Shown here one piece after another: positions 47,088-56,059 of a stretch of DNA of 64,000 nt. Source of the DNA: Plenodomus lindquistii. Taxonomy: Eukaryota; Ascomycota; Dothideomycetes; Pleosporales; Leptosphaeriaceae. The notes under the pieces are model-generated. The model made no database searches. It was not told the origin of the DNA and saw nothing but the letters and a program-made list of their open reading frames with translations. The position numbers were made by a program, and so were the translations under genes. Position 1 is the first letter of the stretch. Each line of letters opens with the position of its first letter. The DNA lies in contig JANUWI010000006.1 of assembly GCA_025504975.1 (NCBI GenBank), forward strand, positions 310,001-374,000, in the 5' to 3' direction.

Positions 47088-48078
47088 ATGGCCAACAGTC
47101 TCGAGGCCAAGATCGTGGTCCTGGGCAGCCAGGGCGTCGGCAAGACGTCGCTCGTTCACCGCTACGTGAGAAACACCTTCACACCGCCGTCGACGCAGTC
47201 CACGGTCGGCGCATCCTTTCTGACCAAGAGGGTGGTTGACATCGACTCGTCCACGGTCGTGCGTCTTCAGATTTGGGACACGGCGGGGCAAGAGAGGTTT
47301 AGGTCCATTACAAAGCTATACTACAGAGGCATGTCCGCACGCTCCTTCGCTCCCAGACATCCCCCTATAGTACGATATGCTAACCGACCCCCACGCAGGC
47401 GCAAACGCAGCTGTACTCGCCTATGACATCACCGACCCCCAGTCCTTTGAAGAAATGGGCCGCTGGCTGAAAGAACTCAAGGCCAACCTGGGCGAGGATG
47501 TCGTCCTACACGTTGTAGGTACCAAATCAGACGTCGTTGCCGAAGATCCGTCCAAGCGCAAAGTCCCCTTCGAGCGCTGCATCGCGTACGTTGCCGAGAA
47601 CCTGTACCCCGCGCAGGCCGTACAAGCTCCTGGTAGTCAATCCACTGGTTGGGGCTCAGTCCCAGCCGCAATTCAAAGCGGGGCTCTGGCGTCACCGCAA
47701 AGCAATAGATCAAGCGGGTTCTGGGGCCAGGACATTGGCTGGGACTGCTGCCACGAAATCAGCGCCCAGTCCGGCGAGGGTGTGGACGAAGTCTTCCGCG
47801 TCATCACGAGGAAGCTTGTCGAGCAGCAACACAAGAAATTAGAGCAAGAACAAAGAGCTCTTGCCACGGTAGGAATGACACCTGGCATCGACATAAATGG
47901 CAACCAAGGCTACTTTGACTACCCAGGAAACGGCAACGGGAGCTTTAGAGTTGGCGCGGGCGACAAACGGCGGAGCTGGCTTGGGTTCCCCAACACCCCA
48001 GGCGTAGGAGGACATCAGCAGGAATGGGAAGACGATATCGACAGAGTACAGAAGAGTAAGGGAGGAAGGTGCTGTTGA
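47088..48078 (+). CDS. Rab-family small GTPase with a long insertion before the G5 loop
   Basis: Exons 47088-47328 and 47399-48078 give 306 aa, longer than the usual 200-220. It is a vesicle-traffic GTPase. Motifs: G1 GSQGVGKTS (about 13-21), switch I with STVGASFLTKRV, G3 WDTAGQERFRSITKLYYRG, G4 as GTKSD (Thr where most Rabs have Asn), and G5 EISAQSGEGVDEVF. The C-terminal CC after GGR is a double-geranylgeranylation signal. About 45 residues rich in Ser/Gly/Gln lie between the beta-5 region and EISAQS, and another Gly/Asn-rich tail of about 70 residues precedes the CC. The intron 47329-47399 (strictly ending at 47398) must start with GC: only AGAG/GCATGT joined to GCGCAAAC restores YYRGANAAVLAYD. 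The exact Rab subclass is not clear; Rab5-like is possible. Confidence 0.9.
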
Positions 48079-48350
48079 GCCGACAACAGCTGACGAGCGA
48101 GACACGCTTTACTTTGGTTTCAATTCGAGATACCCATCACGCTTAATTATACCCAATTTTGTCCTGCAAGAGACGACTACTCGGTCTAGTGTTATGCATG
48201 CGAAGGCGATGTCAAAGAATTCAAATCCCATGACGTTCCGTACAATATGAATGGGCTCGTAGATAGTCATGGCTGTCGTCTTCAAAGTCACGGCACCTAA
48301 TGGGACCCTAATCACAACGCAATCTCCACCTACTGGATGGTTTGCACAGT

Positions 48351-49710
48351 TCAGATGCTCGGTACCCTGTCAAACACCTTTACGCCAAACTTCCACACTT
48401 CATCGACTACCAATCTCCTGCCGCCCTCGGTTGTATTCTCTTGAAGATCAAGCACCACCAAATCCGCATCCGCACCTTCCCTCAACATTCCTTTCACGTC
48501 TTCGATACCCAGCATCCTTGCTGGCGTCTCTGTGACAGCCTTCAACGCTTGAGGCAAGCTAGCTCCGGTCCAATTCAGGAAATTCGTCACACAATCCACA
48601 AGCTGAATACTGCTTCCAGCAATCTTGCCGTTCTCTTCCAGCGTCAGCATCGGCCCAGCTTTGATGATGCGTGCCCCATTGGTCCAATCATATGTTCCGT
48701 CAGGCATGCCTGCTAGCCGCATCGCGTCAGTGACCAAGACCAAACCTTCAGGGTGTGCGTTCCACGCAATCTTAATCGAGGTGGGGTGAAGGTGAATTCC
48801 GTCTGCTATGATACCAAAGTACGGTTTTCGAATCGATGATGACGGTGTGCCCAGTAGACCGAAAATACCAGGGTTGCGGTGGTGCAGGGGTCGCATAGCG
48901 TTGAACAGATGGGTGATCATACTTGCCCCTGATTTGATACCTGTCTTGGCTTCTTCATATGAAGCTTCCGAGTGCCCGATCGAGACGGTGATGCCGCTTT
49001 CGGTCAACGCTTGTATGGAAGCCGGGGCGCCAGGTAGCTCGGGTGCAAGTGTGACAAGCTTGACGGTAGAGGGATTGAGGTTCGTACTGCCATAACAGGC
49101 TGCTAGAGAGGATAGACCATCAATAGGTTCACGAAGTACAGAAGTATTGTGGATCCCATTTTTGGTAGGGCTGAGGAAAGGACCTTCGCAATGGGCTCCC
49201 AGGGATTCCGAACCATACAAAGCATTGCGTGTGTGACCTGAGCTACCAAGGTACGGGAGTGCCTATTGATGAATCAACACGGTCCGACATGAGATTATAC
49301 TAGTGGCGAATTACCTCTTTATAAACGCTGGGCAGCTGCGACGTGAGGGTTGGTAGGTAAGAAGTGACCCCTGTCGCAACCAGACTTTGATTGACGCGCA
49401 GCACTCCCTTTCCGTAGGCTGAAGCTCCTTCAGGCGGAATGACAGAGAAATCGAATCCGTAAGCGCCATTGAGTTGTGTATCGATGAGCCCGGGCGAGAG
49501 TATACGGCCACCGAGGTCGACAATCTCTTCTGGCGCGGTCCGGTGCTCGTACAATATCTCTTGCCCATTCAGTATCTTTCCCGTGACAGCGCTCACCCAT
49601 AAGTCGGCCTTGACCAGGTCGTCCCCTTTGACCAGCAAGCAGTTGGTGAACTTGATGACGCCCGACGTGCCGCCAGTACGCAGTCCGTTGATCGGCGCAA
49701 TGGATGGCAT
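48351..49710 (-). CDS. DAC1: N-acetylglucosamine-6-phosphate deacetylase
   Basis: Exons 49710-49315 and 49262-48351 give 435 aa. It removes acetate from GlcNAc-6-phosphate, giving glucosamine-6-phosphate, the second intracellular step of GlcNAc use. The amidohydrolase fold shows GRILSPGLIDTQLNGAYGFD, LPTLTSQLP, the metal Glu in HCEGPFLSPTKNGIHN, the metal His in VSIGHSEAS and THLFNAMRPLHHRNPG, DGIHLHPT, and the catalytic Asp in LVTDAMRLAGMPDG. All are intact. The frame is open 51 codons upstream, but MPSIAPING is the family-like start. It is divergently transcribed from the GH3-GNAT gene and belongs to the GlcNAc cluster with RON1, HXK3 and NGT1 to the right. Confidence 0.95.
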
Positions 49711-50365
49711 CTCGACAAGCACGGTTTTTATGCAGGGATGACGAGAGGGCACAGGAAGAGAGCAGGTAACTAAGGAAGAAGCCAGGTACAAGGCTATGAC
49801 ACTGCCGGAAAGGGAAAGAAGCGTTGGTCGCACACGGTTGGGACAGTGTTCAAGGCTCAACAAACCTCAGCAAAGCTCGTGAGGGCGCCGCAGCTGATAT
49901 AGACCAACATCATGGGCACGCCTTTGCTGCTACCATACGGTGCAAATTCTGAAGGCGCGTGAAGACGCTTATCGCAGTGGCCATGTCGAAGCAGCCCAGC
50001 GCACGCGTCCGATTCGTACACGACGACTTGACGGTTGAAGTTATCAATGTCACACAGCCAAAGGGTCGACACGCTTGTCAAGCTTGTCGAGCTGCTGCTG
50101 CCGCACTTGTGGGCCCATGGCGGGGGTTAGGCAAGGTGGTATCGACGATTGTCTCTCGCGAGTAGTGTGGTGCAACGATGGGCCAACGTCGACTGTCGAG
50201 AGCGGGACTTCGCTTAACAACCCCGGCCCGTAAGGCGTGAATGCTACTGTTCCATCCCGTCCCCCATCATTCACCCATAACAACCTATTGCGAGTCACGT
50301 TCAAGCCTCAATCTCCATCGCCGACCCAAGTCGCTCCAGCCCCGGACACGCCGGGCGTTGTCACC
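49711..50365. promoter_or_regulatory. Shared divergent promoter of DAC1 and the GH3-GNAT gene
   Basis: 655 bp between two cluster genes. No CACAAA Ndt80-type element was spotted by eye. Co-regulation through this region is inferred from cluster context. Confidence 0.45.
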
Positions 50366-53300
50366 ATGGCCCGACCGGAGAAGCTTGACTGTGTGTGGGA
50401 GGATCTCGATAGGTGAGCTTCACCGTCCGCTCGATGCGCAAGCTGCAACGCTGCCCAGGGTCCGGCTAACGTCTGTTTGCATGATGCAGGACAATGGTGG
50501 GTCGCTCTCGCCACCGCGCGCTGCAGGTGCACTAGCTAAAGACGTGTTGCAAAGGGCCAATTGTTCATGATGGGCTTTGATGGCACGTCGATAACTCCCC
50601 ACATCAAAACGCTTATCGAGGAACATCATGTTGGCAGCTTACTCCTGACTGCAAAGAACCTCAAATGTGAGGGAATCCCATCTTCTCTACAGGACCCCAC
50701 GTGACTGCGCCGGAGAACTAACCCGACGCAGCGGCTGAAGAGACGACCCAGCTGTGTTATGAGCTGCAAAAGATTGCGCACGATGCCGGTCATCCAGTCC
50801 CCCTGGCCATTGGTATCGATCAGGAGAATGGCGGGGTCAACAGTCTTTTCGATGAGATTTACATCCGCCAGTACCCCAGTAATATGGGAATGGCTGCGAC
50901 AGGGTCGACCGATCTTGCCTTTGACGTAGCCAAGTCGACTGCCCAGGAGATTGCTGCATGTGGCATCAATTGGATTTTTGGACCCTGTCTGGATGTTCTT
51001 ACCAATGCGCGCAATCAGCCTCTTGGTGTCCGCACGGCTGGTGACGATCCTCAGGAGGTATCTGCTTTTGGCTGTGCTTTTATGCAGGGCTATAAAGAAG
51101 CCGGCGTCGTCACGCTTGGGAAACACTTCCCTTCCTATGGCAACCTCGAATTTCTCGGATCAACTCTAGATGTACCCATCATCACAGAGTCACTCGAACA
51201 ACTCAGCCTCAGCGCCCTTGTGCCGTTCAAAAAGGCTATTGAGAGAGGTCTGGACTCGATGATGGTCGGAGGGTGTGCTATGTCGTCGGCTGGATTAAAC
51301 GCCATGCATGCATGTCTCTCGGAACAGGTTGTTGACGAGCTGCTCCGCAAAGATCTAAAGTTTGACGGCGTCGTCGTTTCGGAATGCCTAGAAATGGACG
51401 CCCTCAGCCACAATATCGGAGTAGGCGGAGGCACAGTCATGGCAGTGAATGCTGGTTGCGACGTTGTGCTGTTGTGTCGCTCTTTCTCACTTCAGCAAGA
51501 GGGTCTGAAAGGACTCAAGACTGGTATCGAGAGTGAGATGGTGTCCAAGGATAGGATATTCAACTCGCTTCGACGCGTATTGACTATGAAGAAGAAATGT
51601 ACATCATGGGAAAAGGCTCTGAACCCTCCTGGTATCAGCTACTTAGACACGCTTCAGCCCTCGCACACAGCGCTTTCCACAAAGGCCTATAATAGCTCCA
51701 TCACGGTCGTGCGCGACAAGAACAGGCTACTACCGCTAACAAATATCTTGGAGAGCGAAGAAGAACTTCTTCTGTTAACACCGCTTGTCAAGCCACTGGC
51801 TGCATCCGCAGCTTCGCGGGCGCTGTCTGATGCTGCCAATGGTGCAACAAGCCATTCACCGGAGCCTGCAGCATGGGAGCGAAGCTCGTCTGTAATGAGC
51901 GGAGAACGGGTTTTTAGAGAGTTGGGGCGCTCTCTAGCTAGACAGCGCAACGGACGGGTTCTACACACGTCGTACACTGCCAACGGAGTTCGGCCCGTTC
52001 ACGAGAATCTGATCAACCGGGCGAGCGCAATCATTGTGCTGACAGCTGATGCGAATCGTAACCTTTACCAGAGTGGCTTTACAAAACATGTGTCAATGAT
52101 CTGCAACATGCAGTACACGACTGGTGGCGAGCGACGTGAGAAACCTCTGATCGTTGTGGCGGTCAGTTCGCCATATGATTTCGCCATGGACACGTCTATT
52201 GGGACATACATATGTACCTACGATTTCACGGAGACAGCGCTTAACTCTCTGGTGAGAGTCTTGTACGGCGAACTCACGCCGACTGGTACCCTGCCAGGAA
52301 CGATCAGCAAGAGTCAGAAGCTACATCCCTCGAGACAGCATTGGTTGGTCGAAATTTTCAATGAAGATCGAGACGGCAATGCTCTCGACAATCTCATTTC
52401 CACAGTCATAGACAGCACAGCTCCCAGTCAGCGATCAGAGCTGTCAAGCGCAACCTCCAATTCGTTCGTCCTTCATCACACAGAAGTCGAAGAATCACAC
52501 TTTGTTGTCAGGAACAGTAGCACACAAGCCTTGTACGGCTTCGTTGCGACCTATTTCTTCAAGTCGACAGGTACTGGAGTGATCGCAGCCTTGTTTGTTG
52601 ATCCAGCTCGGCGAAAGCTTTCGATCGGCCATTCCCTCCACAATCGAGCAATACGAACTCTTTTACAGAAAGAAGGCATCAAACGTTTCCAACTAGGATC
52701 CCGCATTCCGAGCATGTATCTGGGCATACCGACCGGCCACGGCAATGAGCGAAAACGATTGCGGTCGTGGTTCGCAGGCCTGGGCTGGGGAGCGGCACTG
52801 TCTCGCCCAGTATGCAATATGGTGGCCCGGAACCTTCAAAGTTGGCACCCACCTGATGGCATGGCCAAGAGCCTCGCTAGTGCAGGAGCACAGTTTGACC
52901 TTGTCTATGGATGGGACTATGCAGGGCCAATTCTCGACCATATTAAGACCAGCAACCGTCAAGGCTTAGCGGAGGTTTACAAACTTGCACTTTCTGATCC
53001 ATCGGCCTGCGGCATCATCCGCGCCAAACGACCAGAAGACGGCGCGCTTGTAGGCACCGTGGTCCTTTACAACCATCACTCTAGACTTTCAGAGTACATA
53101 CCTCCGTTGAAAGATCTCAACGAGGCCGCAGGCGGCATCTCATCGCCTGTAATATCGCCTGGGGTTGGAGAATACTCGACGCTGCTACAAGGGCTGATAC
53201 TCCTCGGGATGCGCCAGATCAAACAGCAAGGTTGCAATGCGTGCTTGCTTGATTACGTGAGTGGCTGCTTGCTTCCATTTCCGGTGTGTAGATGCTAATA

Positions 53301-53421
53301 GCTGCAGATGGACGGTGACGGCAACTTTGATGGGTTTTCGGCAATGGGGTTCGACGTGATGCACAACTTTGAGGAGGTTAGTTGTGACGCGGCTACTTGG
53401 ACCATGATACCACCTGCTTGA
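50366..53421 (+). CDS. NAG3: GH3 beta-N-acetylglucosaminidase-like protein with two GNAT domains
   Basis: Five exons, 50366-50412, 50490-50496 (7 nt), 50555-50666, 50732-53256 and 53308-53421, give 934 aa. Residues about 1-330 are the GH3 barrel (GQLFMMGFDGTSITP, LAIGIDQENGGVNSLF, NWIFGPCLDVLTNARNQPLGVRTAGDDP, VSECLEMDALSHNIGVGGGT), residues 330-480 the second GH3 domain. The rest has two GNAT acetyltransferase domains: ALFVDPARRKLSIGHSLHNRAI around 600, and YSTLLQGLILLGMRQIKQQGC followed by GFSAMGFDV near the end. The usual NagZ-type KHFPGHG reads KHFPSYG (about 185), the DSH loop is replaced, and the nucleophile Asp position reads Glu (SECLEM, about 272), so hydrolysis as in classical GH3 is uncertain. 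No signal peptide: an intracellular protein. It sits in the GlcNAc cluster, matching nag3 of the Trichoderma cluster. Confidence 0.85.
50490..50496 (+). other. Seven-nucleotide microexon of the GH3-GNAT gene
   Basis: Bases gacaatg lie between atgatgcag (acceptor) and gtgggtcg (donor). Exon 1 ends in phase 2 (AG), this piece completes Arg and adds Thr-Met, and exon 3 then starts GQLFMMGFDG in frame. Skipping it shifts the frame. Confidence 0.7.
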
Positions 53422-54321
53422 AGCAGGACCGACAGGCGTTTGGGATTGACAATCTGTACGATTGGGATGGTGGCGCTCGAGAAGCTCAGGGCTCGCGGGA
53501 GACTGCTTGTGGACGGCACAGCGTGGAAGGATGCGGTGCAAAGTGTCAGGCCGTCGCAATGTACTCTAGAAGCAGACGTTCTTGGCGTGATGGAGCAAGA
53601 CTTATTTTTAGGCACCGTGGCACCCGCATGGCGGAGAAGGAGCCGGGACGGCGATGGAGGCGCCATGATCGTCAGGGCTTGTCTGTTCGAGAAGGGCTTC
53701 CGGACGCCCTCGTGTGCGCCTGCCTCGCCACGGTGCTTGTTCTTCCTGCTCTGCGCGGTACATACAAGACATCGCACAGCGCACTCTACACCTGACGAGA
53801 CACACTGCAACAGGACACGCAGTGCCGCTGAGACGACCGCAAGAGGCCCATCGCATGCCCGCGCCCGCCTGCTTGTCGTCTGTGCCGTGCTAGGCCGCCC
53901 CACGGCCGCAAAGTGGCAGCTAGCCCTCCCCTGGGCCAGGACTGCATGTGATCATTGTCGCACAGCTTCAGCACCCGCCGCTGGAGCAGCGACAGCGTTA
54001 TTGCTTGGTGCGCGCGCGCTGCGACGTGTGTTGTGGCCTGCCGCAGCCAGCGTAAGCTCACCACCACCATAACCACCACCACCACCACCACCACCATCGC
54101 CCACGCGCCGGCCGCCGCCAGTCAACACCACCACCCACGCTCCTCCCCCAGGTCCAGGGCGATAACCACCCCCGCCGCCCACCGCCCGCTGCCCACGACA
54201 CGCCCGCTGCCCACGACACGCCCGCTGCCCACGACACGCCCACACGCCCGCCCGCCCTCCAGCGACTGCGCGCACATGCGCCGACTCGACCACGACGCTG
54301 TCCCCGGCTGCTTGCCCTCGC

Positions 54322-54361
<40 letters not shown>

Positions 54362-54367
54362 ATCGCC
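53422..54367. promoter_or_regulatory. Upstream region and leader of RON1
   Basis: About 0.95 kb, GC- and repeat-rich toward the right. Frames of up to 210 aa occur but have low-complexity Arg/Ala/Thr composition and no family likeness. Confidence 0.45.
54061..54360. repeat. Cluster of simple and tandem repeats in the RON1 leader
   Basis: A CCA triplet run at 54061-54096; three perfect copies of an 18-bp unit (cgcccgctgcccacgaca) at 54183-54236; and a CCCGCG hexamer run at about 54322-54360 that ends eight bases before the RON1 ATG. Confidence 0.9.
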
Positions 54368-54443
54368 ATGGAGCACTTCGACACCCTCACCATGTCGTAC
54401 ATGTCGACGCCCATGCCCATGCCCATGCCGCTGCAGACGGTGA
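54276..54443 (+). other. Possible upstream ORF overlapping the RON1 start codon
   Basis: An ATG at 54276 opens a 55-codon frame that includes an Ala-Pro repeat and ends at 54443, 76 nt past the RON1 ATG, in another frame. If the transcript begins upstream of 54276, ribosomes starting here would miss RON1. Confidence 0.35.
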
Positions 54444-56059
54444 CGGCGCCCGACCAGCAGCTGCCCATGCCCATGGGGCCCATGGACCACTACGACCAGC
54501 GCTCGGCCTTCGACGCCGCTGAGACGTTTGCCGGGTACAACGTGCCCTCCTCCTCTGCTCTGCTCTGCTCTTGCTAACCCGCACTGTGCGCCAGGAGCGA
54601 AGACGCCTTCTCCACGTACCACCTGCACCAGCCCGCCGCGCCCCTCAAGCGCTTCGCCAGCACCTACGAAGACCCCTTCTCCGACGTGCAGAGTGGCTAC
54701 GAGCAGTCGATCCACCCCCACGACCAGCATGGCCTGCCCGAGAGCCCCAGCATCGAGAGCAACAACAAGCTGCTCAGCTTCTCCCTGCCCGCCATGCCAT
54801 ACACCATCCTCAGCTATGCCATGCAGCGCGTCTCCATCTCCATGGCCGCCCAGCTGCACGGCATGTTCTTCCTCGCCGAGTCGCCCTGGGCCACGGCTAG
54901 CGACGTGCAAACCCCCCCGACCGAGCTGACGTGCTACCGCCGCAACCTCTTCCAGATCACAGGCACCATCACCCTGCCCCGGACCATGCAGTATCTCATG
55001 ACCGACCAAGGCGACCAGCTGCCCATTCTCGGACAGGAGCTCACCATTTCGGCCGCCGAGTCGCTCGAGGGCAACGCTGTCAAGATCATCTCGGTGCCCT
55101 GGAAGACGCCTGCTACGAGCACCGCGCCCGTCGAGGACAAGACGGAGAAAGAGCCCCCGACATACCCTCTAGATCTCTCCACCGGCCAGGACATGGATTC
55201 CGACTACGTCAGCTTCCCCATCAGCTGGAAACGCCTGCAGTTCCGCATCGCCACCGCCAACAACGGCCGCAGGAAGGAGCTGCAACAGCACTTTGTGGTC
55301 CGCCTCAAGGTCGTGGCAACCCTGGCAACCGGCGCCAAAGTCCCCATCTGCGAGATCCAATCGGGAGCCATCATCGTGCGCGGCAGGAGTCCACGCAACT
55401 TCCAGTCGCGAAAGGACATGCCCATAAGTGGAGGAAACGCCTCCACTCGAAAGGCATCCCATCTCCCGCAACAGTCTAGTAAAACACCCACAGGCGACAC
55501 CCACCCGACTAAACATAGCCATGCACAATCCCAAGCCACTGCAATCCCAAAATCGGCCGACATGATGCGCGTGCCATACGACTACAATGCAGACAACGTG
55601 CCCCCGTCTCCAGACTTTCTGGACTGGAAAGTGCCAGCTGGAGCAATGACGGCTATACCCCCCGATCCCCCATCATCACAATTACACCACGTCACACCAT
55701 ACGCCCATTCCACACCCGAAGTCTCACGTAGCGTCCCACCACAACAACGAGCTCCAATGGCACCCGTGACACTCTCCTTGACTGACGATGAGCCCAAAAA
55801 GATGCCCTCTCCAAGCGAGCACAACAAGAAGCGCGCCACCCCTATACGGCCACCTTCGTTCTCTATCGGCATCATCAATAGTCCGGATGAGAGCGCCGAC
55901 TTACTGTACGAGTATTTTCCGCTGGGTCTAGATGACTGGATGCCACCTGTCGATGCCGTGTACCGACCACATGTCGTCCATCATACCAACCTGCCCCAAG
56001 ACCCAAAGGCACTTGCTGTGAAAAACCGTTCTAAGAGATACTTTTCCGATGCCTGGTGA
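54368..56059 (+). CDS. RON1: Ndt80-like (PhoG family) transcription factor RON1
   Basis: Exons 54368-54534 and 54595-56059 give 543 aa. The Ndt80/PhoG DNA-binding domain spans about 115-330: YTILSYAMQRVSISMAAQL, TCYRRNLFQITGTITLP, FPISWKRLQFRIATANNGRR, HFVVRLKVVATLATGAKVPI and SGAIIVRGRSPRNFQSRKD, the last being the typical immunoglobulin-fold end with its DNA-contacting RGRSPRNF. The N-terminus is Met-Pro-rich and the C-terminal 210 residues are Pro/Ser-rich, with no further domain. Location between the GH3-GNAT gene and the GlcNAc kinase identifies it as RON1, the regulator required for GlcNAc use in Trichoderma and Neurospora. The donor at GG/GTACAA is the only one that keeps the frame; AAC/GTGCCC does not. 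Confidence 0.9.

Noticed and set aside
48200..48240. A B-box-like aattcaaatccc suggesting a tRNA
   Set aside because: No matching A box or cloverleaf arms around it.
49711..49863. 51-codon N-terminal extension of the GlcNAc-6-P deacetylase
   Set aside because: The extension does not resemble the family; MPSIAPING gives the usual length. Transcript start data could reverse this.
53377..53440. A possible extra intron at 53377 leading to DRQAFGIDNLYDW
   Set aside because: Reading straight through gives a short natural end (HNFEEVSCDAATWTMIPPA) at 53421; the spliced extension runs into Arg/Ser low complexity.
53440..54072. 210-aa frame between the GH3-GNAT gene and RON1
   Set aside because: Overlaps the NAG3 3' end region and has biased Arg/Thr/Ala composition; more likely leader sequence of RON1.
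54122..55009. 295-aa frame antisense to RON1
   Set aside because: Low-complexity Gly/Val/Arg composition produced by GC-rich codons and repeats of the RON1 leader and exon.
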